Origin: CAWEHU01 sp963808965
Lineage (GTDB): Bacteria; Pseudomonadota; Alphaproteobacteria; Acetobacterales; Acetobacteraceae
NCBI GenBank assembly: GCA_963808965.1
Contig: CAWEHU010000005.1
Location: forward strand, 94,139 to 158,138
Direction: 5' to 3'
Length of the DNA: 64,000 nt
The number at the start of each line of letters is the position of its first letter. The first letter of the stretch is position 1. Under the pieces are notes generated by a model. The model ran no database searches. It saw nothing but the letters and a program-made list of their open reading frames with translations, and had not been told where the DNA came from. Shown piece after piece: positions 27,797 through 36,204 of the stretch. The translations under genes and the position numbers were made by a program.

Positions 27797-28633
27797 TTAA
27801 TTCAGCGCGTCCCGAAGTTGCCGCTCGTAGTGACGGTAGTATTTGTCGGTTATCAGATCCGTCTTCACGACGATGGCGACGTCGGTCGTGTTGAATTGGT
27901 GGTCGATCACGGCTCCGTCGCCGACGAAGCCGCCGAGACGCAAATAACCCTTGACGAGAGGGGGTAGCGCGACGAGCGCCCGCCGACGGTCGAGGCGATC
28001 GGGATCCATCCTGCGCATTTCCACGTAGCGTTCCGGGAGAGCACGCAGCCGAAGCGCGGGCGGCGCCAAGTGGTTGAAATACAGATAGGTCAGCTCCGGC
28101 GCGAGCGTGTCCGGGTCCGTTCCCGGCAGGCTGGCGCAGCCGAACATGAGGTCGATCTCATGGCGGAACACATAGGCTGCAATGCCGCGCCAAAGAAGCT
28201 GCAGTACGGCGCGACTCCGGTGCGCTGCGTCGACGCAGGAGCGCCCGAGTTCGAGCACGCGCCCGGGAAACTGCTCCATGGCGCTGATGTCGTACTCATC
28301 GGACGAATAGAAGCGCCCCGCCTGTCGCGCGCCTTCGCGCTGGAGCAGCCGATACGTGCCGATGATGCCTTCCGGCCCTGGCCCGATCGCGTAGTCGACG
28401 ACGATAAGATGATCGGCCACCCGGTCGAAGGCGTCGCGGTCCCGCCGCGAAGCAGCCGCGCCCGGGTCGGGCGAGGCGCCCATTTCCTCGTAGAACACGC
28501 GGAAGCGCAGCGACTGGACAGCGTCGATCTCGCCGGCTGCCGTCGCGATCCGGACACCGAGATTGCCGGCCCGGAGTTCACCAAACCCCGGACCGTCCCG
28601 CGGCACGGCGCCGGTGGGTTTTTCGGCCGTCAC
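27797..28633 (-). CDS. olsB: OlsB-like L-ornithine N(alpha)-acyltransferase
   Basis: A 278-residue GNAT-fold acyltransferase of the OlsB/hemolysin-like group that makes lyso-ornithine lipid from acyl-ACP. Features: QSLRFRVFYEEMG near residue 45, AFDRVADHLIVVD, VIGTYRLL-type strand (IIGTYRLLQ), FPGRVLELGRSCVD and the late PPLVKGYLRLGGFVGDGAVID. Its start overlaps the fur stop (ATGA). OlsA is not in the window, so the second acylation is encoded elsewhere. The ornithine-lipid role is inferred from family. Confidence 0.85.
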   Translation of the reverse strand: MTAEKPTGAVPRDGPGFGELRAGNLGVRIATAAGEIDAVQSLRFRVFYEEMGASPDPGAAASRRDRDAFDRVADHLIVVDYAIGPGPEGIIGTYRLLQREGARQAGRFYSSDEYDISAMEQFPGRVLELGRSCVDAAHRSRAVLQLLWRGIAAYVFRHEIDLMFGCASLPGTDPDTLAPELTYLYFNHLAPPALRLRALPERYVEMRRMDPDRLDRRRALVALPPLVKGYLRLGGFVGDGAVIDHQFNTTDVAIVVKTDLITDKYYRHYERQLRDALN

Positions 28634-29148
28634 CGTGGCGCTCTTCCCTGCTGCGGAGCGGACTCCGCCGGATCGCGCGAACGGGACGAGGCCGGGCGCT
28701 GGCCGGGCACCTCGGAGACCGTGTCGGCCTTGTCACGCTGCGTTTCCCGTCGGCGGCCGAACAACTCCAACCTCAACGAAACGAGGTCGAAGCCGAGCCG
28801 AGCCGCGATCGCCTGCATCACTTGCTCATGCTCCGCGTCCTCAAACTCGATCACCTTACCGGTTTCGATGTCGATCAGGTGATAGTGGTGGCCGTGCTCC
28901 GTCGGCTCGTAGCGCGCCCTCCCACCCCCGAAATCCCGGCGTTCCAGAATTCCCTTCTCTTCAAGCAGGCGAACGGTGCGGTAGACTGTGGCGATGGAAA
29001 TCCGCGGGTCCAGCGCACCGGCTCTGCGATAGAGTTCCTCGACGTCCGGATGGTCACTCGATTCGGACAGCACCCGGGCGATGACCCGGCGCTGTCCTGT
29101 CATTTTCAGGCCCCGTTCGACGCACAGGCGCTCGATGCGCGATTCCAT
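28630..29148 (-). CDS. fur: Fur-family transcriptional regulator
   Basis: A winged-helix metalloregulator. GLKMTGQRRVIARVL and DPRISIATVYRTVRLLEEKGIL form the DNA-binding domain; HGHHYHLIDIETGKVIEF is the metal-binding hinge. The usual HHDH is HHYH here. The C-terminal tail beyond LELFGRR is long and polar, about 40 residues more than typical. ATG 29148 (MESRIERLC) is preferred over the upstream start at 29187 because family homology begins there. It is followed without gap by olsB. Fur versus the manganese variant Mur cannot be decided. Confidence 0.9.
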   Translation of the reverse strand: MESRIERLCVERGLKMTGQRRVIARVLSESSDHPDVEELYRRAGALDPRISIATVYRTVRLLEEKGILERRDFGGGRARYEPTEHGHHYHLIDIETGKVIEFEDAEHEQVMQAIAARLGFDLVSLRLELFGRRRETQRDKADTVSEVPGQRPASSRSRDPAESAPQQGRAPR

Positions 29149-29287
29149 GAGTTCCCTGGCATTCCCTTGGCGGCCGATCCGGACCAAGCAGGCCGCCTGG
29201 CAACCGCCTCAGACCCGAGCGGCGTAGCCGATCCGGGCACGCCCTGTCCAATGCGGACCCCCGGCCAACCCCGGCCAGGGCGCCCGG

Positions 29288-29701
29288 CTACTTCCGTCCG
29301 CTGCGCGGCTTGGTTCCGAGCCCGATCTTCTTGGCGAGCGAAGAGCGGTGCCGGGCGTAGTTCGGCGCGACCATGGGATAATCGGGCGGCAGACCCCAAC
29401 GCTCCCGATACTGCTCCGGAGTCATGTTATAGGCCGTTTTAAGATGCCGCTTCAGCATCTTGAGTTTCTTCCCATCCTCAAGACAGACGATGTGGTCGGG
29501 AAAAACAGATTTTTTGACGGGAACAGCCGGCTGGGGCCTCTCGGCGGAAATCGGCTCCTTACCAACCCCCGCCAGTGTCTTGTATACCTCCTGAATTAAG
29601 GAGGGGAGTGCATCCGGAGAGACCGAATTGTTGGAAACATGGGCCGACACGATTTGGGCGGTCAGTCCGAGCACGTTCTGGTTGGCCGGATGATCGACCA
29701 T
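29288..29701 (-). CDS. MucR/Ros-family transcriptional regulator
   Basis: A 137-residue zinc-finger regulator typical of alphaproteobacteria that controls exopolysaccharide, motility and surface genes. The finger Cys73-x2-Asp76 with His86 lies in CLEDGKKLKMLKRHL, followed by MTPEQYRERWGLPPDYPM and APNYARHRSSLAKKIGLG. The N-terminal half (LTAQIVSAHVSNN, LIQEVYKTL) is the oligomerisation part of the family. It is divergent from tusA, with an AT-rich 95-base spacer (TGCATATATAG) that would suit MucR binding. It is a candidate regulator of the surface-glycan genes in this window; that link is speculative. Confidence 0.93.
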   Translation of the reverse strand: MVDHPANQNVLGLTAQIVSAHVSNNSVSPDALPSLIQEVYKTLAGVGKEPISAERPQPAVPVKKSVFPDHIVCLEDGKKLKMLKRHLKTAYNMTPEQYRERWGLPPDYPMVAPNYARHRSSLAKKIGLGTKPRSGRK

Positions 29702-29796
29702 TGCTGCTCCCTTCCAAGATAGAAGACTTGCTGCATATATAGCCGGATTGAGCTATTTCGCAATGGATATTTGCGGGGCAAAGAAGCAGGCCAATC

Positions 29797-30057
29797 ATGA
29801 CACAGACGAAGGCCAACGAGAGCCATGACTGGAACTGCGAGCTGGACATCACGGGGGAGACCTGCCCCATGACGTTCGTTCGCACCCGGCTGGCTCTGGA
29901 CCGCATGGCCCCCGGGCAGGTTCTGCTCGTGCGCCTTCGCGGACAGGAGCCATTGAGCAACGTGCCGCGCACAGCTCGCGAGCAGGGTCACGAGGTGCTT
30001 TCTCTGGAAACGGATCCGGATGGCGTTACCCATCTGCGCCTGCGGCGTGGGGAGTGA
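29797..30057 (+). CDS. TusA-family sulfurtransferase
   Basis: An 86-residue TusA-like protein. The sulfur-carrying Cys23 lies in GETCPMTFVRTRLAL, with the LDITG strand before it and the second strand VLLVRLRG after it. The family relays persulfide sulfur for tRNA thiolation or cofactor synthesis. Its 3' end overlaps the convergent rimI gene by 32 bases. Confidence 0.88.
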   Translation: MTQTKANESHDWNCELDITGETCPMTFVRTRLALDRMAPGQVLLVRLRGQEPLSNVPRTAREQGHEVLSLETDPDGVTHLRLRRGE

Positions 30058-30490
30058 GCCTGGCCCGCATGAGCAGCGCATCCGCGCCGTCCAGGTAATA
30101 ACGCGGACGGCGGCCGACCTCGACGAACCCGGTGCCGGCATAAAGCGCCTGCGCCGGGAGGTTCGCCGTCGAGACTTCGAGAAAGATCGCGCGGGCACCA
30201 CCCGCGGCCGCCTCCTCCTTCGCGGCGGTAACCAGCGCCCGCCCCAGGCCTCGGCGTCGGCCGGTTGGCATGACGGCCAAGGTGACGATTTCCGCCTCAT
30301 CCCCGGCGATGCGGGCCAGAATCATGCCGCCCGCGTGAGAGATCAGGCCGAAGGTGCCGGGCAAGCCGAGTTGCAGCCCGATCGCGTCGGACCCCCAAGC
30401 CTCCGGCGCCGGAAACGCCGCTGCATGGATGGCCGCCATCGCCGGCGCGTGCGATGGCGCCGCTCGGGCTATCGCGAAACTGACGCTCAC
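30026..30490 (-). CDS. rimI: RimI-like ribosomal protein alanine N-acetyltransferase
   Basis: A 154-residue GNAT enzyme. IHAAAFPAPEAW near residues 21-32 matches the RimI 'H..fp.pW' N-terminal region. The acetyl-CoA loop is RRRGLGRAL, and LEVSTANLPAQALYAGTGFVEVGRRPRYY is the classic RimI C-terminal block. It starts at a GTG overlapping the tsaB stop (GTGA), the tsaB-rimI arrangement common in proteobacteria. Confidence 0.92.
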   Translation of the reverse strand: MSVSFAIARAAPSHAPAMAAIHAAAFPAPEAWGSDAIGLQLGLPGTFGLISHAGGMILARIAGDEAEIVTLAVMPTGRRRGLGRALVTAAKEEAAAGGARAIFLEVSTANLPAQALYAGTGFVEVGRRPRYYLDGADALLMRARLTPHAAGADG

Positions 30491-31146
30491 CCCGATTCAG
30501 GCGGCGGGCGGAGGCCGACCGACGGAGCGGCTTCCGGCGCGTCCACATACAGCGGCTGCGCCGGGAGCGGCGGCACGGCGCCCTCGAGCCGCAGCCTTGC
30601 AACCCGTGCTACGTGCCGCGGCGAGGGCCATCGGGCGTCCGTGAGCATGACGTCCGCCCCTTGGGCGGCGAGCCGGGCCGCGACTTCGATTGCGGCGTTG
30701 CCGGCGATCGCGACCGGGCCATCGGGCCAGGGCAAGCCATCGAGCTCGAAGGCCGCAATCATGGCGGCGCATTCCAGGAACACGCGCCCGCGCCGGCTGT
30801 CGATGACGGACCAGAAGCGCCGCCCGCCGAGATCGGGAAGCGAATCCGCCAGCAACTCGCCGACGGTCACGCCGACAACGGAAACCCCGGCCGCAAGCCC
30901 GATCCCGTGGGCGAGAGAAAGAGCGGCCCGAATTCCCGTGAAGCTGCCAGGTCCAACCGTGACGGCCACGAGCCCGAGTGATTCGGGCCGCCAGCCCGCA
31001 TCGGAGAGAACCGCCGCCGCCATCGCAGGCAGTCTCGCGGCTTGGCCCCGATCCCCTTCCCTCGACTGCGTCGCCAACACTCGCTCACCCTCCACCGCCG
31101 CCGCCAAGCAGCGCGGGAGGGCCGAATCCAGAACCAGAATGCGCAT
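30487..31146 (-). CDS. tsaB: tRNA threonylcarbamoyladenosine biosynthesis protein TsaB
   Basis: A 219-residue ASKHA-fold partner of TsaD for the t6A37 modification of ANN-decoding tRNAs. It starts MRILVLDSALPRCLAAA; the conserved VTVGPGSFTGIRAALSLAHGI motif (about residues 66-86) and the DSRRGRVFLE strand are diagnostic. The ATG at 31146 is preferred over an upstream frame extension. It is coupled to rimI. Confidence 0.95.
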   Translation of the reverse strand: MRILVLDSALPRCLAAAVEGERVLATQSREGDRGQAARLPAMAAAVLSDAGWRPESLGLVAVTVGPGSFTGIRAALSLAHGIGLAAGVSVVGVTVGELLADSLPDLGGRRFWSVIDSRRGRVFLECAAMIAAFELDGLPWPDGPVAIAGNAAIEVAARLAAQGADVMLTDARWPSPRHVARVARLRLEGAVPPLPAQPLYVDAPEAAPSVGLRPPPESG

Positions 31147-31334
31147 CAGGTGCTGCCCCTGACGGCCGGAATTCGACCGAGACGGGAGGAAGGAGCACTG
31201 GCAAGCCTCGGCTGCCATCCGGATAAGAGCCAGTTCATGAGCCCGACGGAACTATACTGAATAGGACGCTTTTCTCCGATACCGCGATTTGCCGGGTTCG
31301 AGCAGGCGCCTGAGCCAACCGAGATCGGCGCGGC

Positions 31335-31610
31335 ATGCCGTTTCCTGTCAGGCGGGAAACGCTTTACCCTGTGGTGATGCTCGTGCCGCTGCGCAGGAAG
31401 GACGAGGTCGTCCTCGACTTACGGTACGCCACTCCCGACAACATCACGGGCCGGCCGATCCCGCATGCCGCCACTGTCGACGTGACGCTCGACGACGCCC
31501 TGTCCGGGAGGAGCCTCGACCCGTGCGAGTGATGGCGCTTTCAGCTGTTCGACGCCCGCCGCTATCCGCCGTTTCATGCCAGCGCCGTGAGAGGAGGGCC
31601 GACGTGAGAG
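31335..31610 (+). pseudogene. Remnant of a VanX/DdpX-type D-Ala-D-Ala dipeptidase with internal deletion
   Basis: The 65-residue frame contains DLRYATPDNITGRPI, the N-terminal signature of M15D dipeptidases. It then jumps directly to HAATVDVTLDDALSGRSLD, which matches the later zinc-site region (SHxxGxAxDLTL). About 60-100 residues between them, including the substrate-binding part, are missing. After a stop near 31532 another frame reads FQLFDARRYPPFH, similar to the following MGTxFD segment. The gene cannot give an active enzyme as it stands. Confidence 0.6.
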
Positions 31611-31665
31611 GCCAGGTTTTCGGCGGGAAGACAGCGGACCCGGTCGTCGTTACGTGGAGGCGTGC

Positions 31666-32874
31666 ATGAGCGAGAGCGGGGCGGTCGAGGGCTATGGCGC
31701 GCAGGACGAGATCATGCGAACGGACGCGGCACGCGACGAGCTCAGGCGCAACGTCCCGGACACACGCACGATTGCGCTCCTCATCCTGGCGGTGCTCGCG
31801 ACCTTCTACACGCTCTATCTCGCCTCCGATATCATCGTCCCGTTCGTACTGGCGATCGTCCTGAACCTGCTGCTGCAGCCCGCGAGGCGGTTTCTGTCAG
31901 ACAAGCTGCGGCTTCCCGCCACTCTCTCATCGCTGCTGCTCATCGTGGCATTGTTCGGTGTCATCGGTGCGATTGGGGCCGCCATTTCCGTACCTGCCTC
32001 GGGCTGGATCGCTAAAGCGCCCCAGACTCTGCCGACGCTCGAGCAGAAGCTCAGCATCATGCGCAAGCCGATCGAGTATATGCACGAGGGAATGCAGAAG
32101 ATCGACCAATTGTTGCAGCAGCAACAGCCGAGCGGCAACGCCGGGCAGACCGTGAATGTGCAGCAGCCGTCCACACTGGGCAGAAGCGTCGGGCTATCAG
32201 TCCTGGCCGGCACACGGGCCTTCGTGGGCGAGCTGTTCACGTTGCTCGTGGTGCTATTTTTCATGCTGTCATCCGGCGACAGTCTGCTGCGCCGATTGGT
32301 GGAGATCCTGCCGCGATTTCGGGATAAGAAGCGCGTGGTAGAGATTAGCGACGAGATCGAGCGCAACATCTCGGGTTATCTCGCCACGATCACCATGATG
32401 AACGCCCTGGTCGGGATCGCGAACGGGGTCTCCACATGGCTATGCGGCCTGCCGGACCCGCTGCTCTGGGGAACGCTCGCGTTTTTGCTGAACTACGTTC
32501 CAATTCTTGGGCCGTTCTGCGGCATGGTGATCTTCTTTTTCGTCGGACTGTTCACGTACAGCAACTTCTGGCCCGCACTGCTTCCAGCCGGCATCTATCT
32601 CGTCGTTCACGTGCTGGAAGGAGAGACGATTACCCCAATGCTGCTCGCCAGTCGGTTCACCTTGAATCCGGTTCTGGTTATCGTCTCCCTGTTCTTCTGG
32701 GATTGGATGTGGGGCGTGCTCGGCGCTTTGCTGGCCGTGCCGCTGCTCGCAATGCTGAAGATCGTCTGCGACCGGATCCCTCCACTCATGTCGATCGGCC
32801 ATATGATCGGCGGTTCGCCGAAGCGCGGCATTTCGCCCGAGGGATCCGGAGGCGCGCATCATCCGGCATCGTGA
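31666..32874 (+). CDS. AI-2E family transporter (PerM/TqsA-like permease)
   Basis: 402 residues with about eight membrane helices, starting at ATG 31666 behind GTGGAGG. The first pair of helices (IALLILAVLATFYTLYLASDIIVPFVLAIVL), a long hydrophilic loop (about residues 130-190, Gln-rich), then LLVVLFFMLSSGDSLLRR, NYVPILGPFCG and FWDWMWGVLGALLAVPLLAMLKI are family hallmarks. Members export autoinducer-2 or act as ion antiporters; the substrate here is unknown. Confidence 0.9.
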   Translation: MSESGAVEGYGAQDEIMRTDAARDELRRNVPDTRTIALLILAVLATFYTLYLASDIIVPFVLAIVLNLLLQPARRFLSDKLRLPATLSSLLLIVALFGVIGAIGAAISVPASGWIAKAPQTLPTLEQKLSIMRKPIEYMHEGMQKIDQLLQQQQPSGNAGQTVNVQQPSTLGRSVGLSVLAGTRAFVGELFTLLVVLFFMLSSGDSLLRRLVEILPRFRDKKRVVEISDEIERNISGYLATITMMNALVGIANGVSTWLCGLPDPLLWGTLAFLLNYVPILGPFCGMVIFFFVGLFTYSNFWPALLPAGIYLVVHVLEGETITPMLLASRFTLNPVLVIVSLFFWDWMWGVLGALLAVPLLAMLKIVCDRIPPLMSIGHMIGGSPKRGISPEGSGGAHHPAS

Positions 32875-32939
32875 TCGAGGCCGGGTTAACCGCTCTTTCA
32901 GACTGCGCGCGCAGCATGGAATCTCGAGGAGGCACGAGA

Positions 32940-33881
32940 TCAGCCATGGGCGATCGTTGCGGGATCGGTATTAGCGCCGCACAGCACGACCCCGACCTTA
33001 GCGCCGGACGGCGGAACGAAGGCGCCCGAGAGCATGGCGGCCAACGCGGTTGCGCCTCCCGGCTCGGTGATCAGCCGGAGTCTGTTCCAGAGCAGGCGCT
33101 GGGCGGCGCGGATCGCCGCGTCCGGGACGAGCACAGCACGCCTTACATGCGCGCTGGCGATCGGGAACATGAACGCCCCGACCTGCTGCGCGCCCAAGCT
33201 GTCGGACGCGATCCCGCCAACAGGGGCGGGCACCGGGCGGCCGGCCGCCAGCGCATCGTGCAGGGCCGGGCAGCCTTCCGGTTCCACGCTCACGACCTCG
33301 ACCCTGCCCGCGTACCAAGCGGCGATGCCGCCGATGAGACCACCGCCGCCCGTCGCCACCAGCACATGGGTCAGCTCCGGCGCGGCGCGCTCGAACTCGC
33401 GGGCGACCGTTCCCTGTCCCGCCAGGACCTCGGGCTGATCGTAGGCGTGGACTTCCAGCGCCCCGGTCTCCGCTCGCCGCCCCTCACTGGCCCGAAGCGC
33501 GTCGGCGTAGGTGCTACCGGTTCGCACGATCGCCGCACCGTATTCGGCGATGCGGGCGAGCTTCGCCGAGGGCGTGGGTTCCGGGACGAAGATTTCCGCG
33601 CGGAGCCCGAGGGAGCGGGCGGCATAAGCGACTGCGGCTCCGTGATTGCCGCCCGAAGCGGCGATTACGCCGGAAGCCGGCAGATCGGCCGACAATATTC
33701 GGTTGAAAGCACCGCGCGGCTTGAAGCTCCCAGTGCGCTGGAGCAGCTCGAGCTTCAGCGAAACAGGGCAGTCGACGCCGAACTCCCCAGCTTCGAGATG
33801 CATCACCGGCGTTACGCGTACGTGGGGACGGATGCGGTCTGCGGCGGCTTCGATGTCGCTACGTGAGATCATCGCCCTCAT
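32940..33881 (-). CDS. Threonine/serine dehydratase (PLP-dependent)
   Basis: A fold type II PLP enzyme of about 313 residues. The cofactor Lys54 lies in GSFKPRGAFN, followed by ASGGNHGAAVAYAA and the phosphate-binding loop ATGGGGLIGGIAAW. The C-terminus ends GVVLCGANTDPA. There is no ACT regulatory domain, so it is of the catabolic or serine-racemase-like class rather than IlvA. ATG 33881 or 33872 are both possible starts. It is divergent from hprK. In many alphaproteobacteria the position upstream of hprK is held by the chvG/chvI pair, which is absent here. Confidence 0.9.
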   Translation of the reverse strand: MRAMISRSDIEAAADRIRPHVRVTPVMHLEAGEFGVDCPVSLKLELLQRTGSFKPRGAFNRILSADLPASGVIAASGGNHGAAVAYAARSLGLRAEIFVPEPTPSAKLARIAEYGAAIVRTGSTYADALRASEGRRAETGALEVHAYDQPEVLAGQGTVAREFERAAPELTHVLVATGGGGLIGGIAAWYAGRVEVVSVEPEGCPALHDALAAGRPVPAPVGGIASDSLGAQQVGAFMFPIASAHVRRAVLVPDAAIRAAQRLLWNRLRLITEPGGATALAAMLSGAFVPPSGAKVGVVLCGANTDPATIAHG

Positions 33882-33966
33882 GCGGAAACGGTTTGACGCC
33901 GACCCGGAGCAAAAAAAGCGACAACCCGCTTTCTTTCCAGACCGCATCGGACCACATTGCCGCTTT

Positions 33967-34389
33967 ATGCAGATCCATGCGAGCTGCGCTGCGCGCGAGG
34001 GTGCGGGCGTGCTGCTGATGGGGCCGCCGGGCTCGGGCAAATCCGATCTCCTGCTGCGTTTGCTCGATCGCGGATTCGTCCTCGTGGCCGACGACCGGGT
34101 GGAGGTCGAAGACGGCTGCGCCAGTTCTCCGGCGAGGCTCGCGGGCCTTTTGGAAGTGCGCGGGCTCGGCATCGTGCGCCTGCCGTATCTCGAATCGGCG
34201 CGGCTGGCTCTGGTGGCACAACTCGCGCCGAACGCGCCGCGGCTTCCGGAGCCGTCCCGGCATCACGCGCTCGACCTGCCGCTTGTCGTCGTGGACGCGG
34301 CAGCCCCGTCCGCCGCCGCCCGGGTCGCCTTGGCGCTGGATTGCGCGCTCGGACGCGCGAGCCAGCGCGTGGGAGCCTTCTCCCTGTGA
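33967..34389 (+). CDS. hprK: HPr kinase/phosphorylase, short alphaproteobacterial form
   Basis: A 140-residue protein consisting only of the kinase domain. Walker A GPPGSGKS is at residues 19-26, followed by ADDRVEVEDG and the HprK signature LLEVRGLGIVRLPY (about residues 61-74). It phosphorylates and dephosphorylates the conserved Ser of HPr. ATG 33967 is chosen because MQIHASCAA is the family start. The stop overlaps the rapZ GTG. Confidence 0.92.
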   Translation: MQIHASCAAREGAGVLLMGPPGSGKSDLLLRLLDRGFVLVADDRVEVEDGCASSPARLAGLLEVRGLGIVRLPYLESARLALVAQLAPNAPRLPEPSRHHALDLPLVVVDAAAPSAAARVALALDCALGRASQRVGAFSL

Positions 34390-35403
34390 GCGGCGCCCTC
34401 TCCGTGAGCGGCAGCGGCCAGACCACGCCCGGCCGCACTCGCTTGGTGCTCGTCACCGGCCTCTCCGGGGCGGGCAAATCCTCGGTTCTCCGAGCGCTCG
34501 AGGATCTCGGCTACGAGGCCGTCGATAATCCCCCCTTGGGACTCCTCGACCGCCTCATAGGCCGCAGCGAGCGGCCGCTGGCCGTAGGCGTGGACGTGCG
34601 CACCAGCGGCTTCGACGCAGGCACCGTGCTCGACATGATCGGCCGGTTGCGGGCCGGCGGGCTGCGGCCCGAGCTCGTCTATGCCTGGGCGGACGAGACC
34701 GCCCTCCTTCGCCGGTATACGGAAACCCGCCGGCGCCATCCGCTGGCCCCGCTGGGGCGAGTGACGGACGGAATCGCGGCCGAGGAGCGGCTCACCGCCG
34801 AGTTGAAAGAGGCAGCCGATCTCGTCGTGGATACTTCCGAGCTGGCTCCGGTCGCTCTGCGACGGCTCATCGAGCGGCATTTTGGGGCGGGCAGCGCGGT
34901 GCAAGGCCAGACGGGTCTCAATCTCGGGCTCGTTTCCTTTGCCTTTCCCGCGGGCTTGCCGCGGGAAGCGGATCTGGTATTCGACGCACGCTTTTTGCGG
35001 AACCCGCACTACGATCCCATATTGCGGCCGCTGACCGGTCTCAACTCCGAGGTTGGCGCCTATGTTGAAGTCCGACCCGGACTACGCGGCGTTTTTCGGG
35101 ATGATCACGAGGCTGCTGTCCCTGGTCTTGCCGAGGTTCGTCGACGAGGGCAAGAAATACTCGACCATTGCCGTCGGCTGCACCGGAGGGCGTCACCGAT
35201 CCGTGCACATGGTCGAGAGGCTCGCCGCCTTCCTGGCCGAAGCCGGGTGGCGGCCGAATGTGACGCATCGGGAACTCGCCCGCGAGAGCGGTGCTGCTAC
35301 GACAGACCGTCCGGTTCGCCGCGACGGATCAGCGGAACGAGCCGAGGGCGGGGAAGTACGGCCCCCGCCCTTCAGGCACAGGAGGCCTGAGACGACGACA
35401 TGA
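34386..35403 (+). pseudogene. rapZ: RNase adapter RapZ, frameshifted
   Basis: Starts at a GTG overlapping hprK. Walker A GLSGAGKS is at residues 25-32, followed by LGYEAVDNPPLGLL, VDVRTSGFDA and FDARFLRNPHYDP. The frame changes at about 35069, after GAYVE: one extra G turns SDPDYAAFF into another frame. The remaining C-terminal domain (YSTIAVGCTGGRHRSVHMVE) is intact in the shifted frame and stops at 35403. In enterobacteria RapZ controls glmZ; in alphaproteobacteria it accompanies the nitrogen-type PTS. The break is probably a sequence error. Confidence 0.9.
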
Positions 35404-35461
35404 TCCAAAAAGAAGAACAAGGGTCCGGTGGCGATTGTTCGTGCCGTGTAGCGAGCGGCGC

Positions 35462-35884
35462 ATGATCGGCATGGTCCTGGTCACCCACGGCCGCTTGGCC
35501 GAGGAGCTTCGCCATGCGCTGGAGCACGTCGTGGGCTCCCAGCGCAACGTGGACACGGTCTGTATCGGCCCGGACGATGACATTGACGGCCGGCGGGCCG
35601 AAATCGCCGGTTGTATCAACCGGTGTGATACCGGTGATGGGGTGGTGCTGCTCACCGACATGTTCGGTGGCACCCCCAGCAATCTCGCCATTTCCATGAT
35701 GGATCGCAAAGGGGTGGAGGTGATCGCCGGGGTGAACCTGCCGATGCTCGTGAAACTGGCAAAGGTGCGATCGAACCAGCCGCTTGCCGCCGCGGTCGAT
35801 TGCGCGCAGGAGGCGGGAAAGAAATACATCGCCGCCGCCTCCCACGTGCTGCACGGCTGCAAGATGAACGGCACCTGCGGATGA
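35462..35884 (+). CDS. PTS EIIA component, mannose type
   Basis: A 140-residue EIIA-Man domain. The phospho-acceptor His9 is in VLVTHGRLAEEL; TDMFGGTPSNLA and the NLPMLVKLA strand are also conserved. No EIIB, IIC or IID gene is present, so it acts as a regulatory end-point of the relay rather than in transport. The ATG is preceded only weakly by a ribosome-binding site; the stop overlaps the HPr start (ATGA). Confidence 0.9.
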   Translation: MIGMVLVTHGRLAEELRHALEHVVGSQRNVDTVCIGPDDDIDGRRAEIAGCINRCDTGDGVVLLTDMFGGTPSNLAISMMDRKGVEVIAGVNLPMLVKLAKVRSNQPLAAAVDCAQEAGKKYIAAASHVLHGCKMNGTCG

Positions 35885-36204
35885 CCTGGCCGGCCGACGG
35901 CTCCCGCGACGGGGCCGCCGGTGGTGGTGCGCCCGTCATCTCCCGGATTGTGGTCATTCCCAACCGTCGCGGACTGCACGCCCGCGCGGCCGCCAAGTTC
36001 GTGACCATGGCCGAACGCTTCGGCGCGTCGGTTGATGTCGTGAAGGACGGGCAGAGCGTGCCGGCACGCTCGATCATGGGGCTCATGATGCTGGGCGCCG
36101 GTCAGGGATCGAGAGTGGAGCTCCGCGCAGAGGGCTGGGACGCCAAGGAGGCGCTGGACGCGTTGACCGCGCTGGTCGAGGCCGGCTTCCATGAACAGGA
36201 TTGA
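35881..36204 (+). CDS. HPr-family phosphocarrier protein
   Basis: 107 residues: an extra 20-residue N-terminus, then a standard HPr fold. His33 in NRRGLHARAAAKF takes phosphate from EI, and Ser64 in PARSIMGLMMLGAG is the expected HprK target. The start overlaps the EIIA stop, and the 3' end overlaps the EI gene by 14 bases, so EIIA, HPr and EI are translationally coupled. Confidence 0.93.
   Translation: MTWPADGSRDGAAGGGAPVISRIVVIPNRRGLHARAAAKFVTMAERFGASVDVVKDGQSVPARSIMGLMMLGAGQGSRVELRAEGWDAKEALDALTALVEAGFHEQD

Noticed and set aside
32436..33866. 476-residue plus-strand frame across the AI-2E gene end and the dehydratase
   Set aside because: It overlaps two genes with clear families on different strands and shows no motif of its own.
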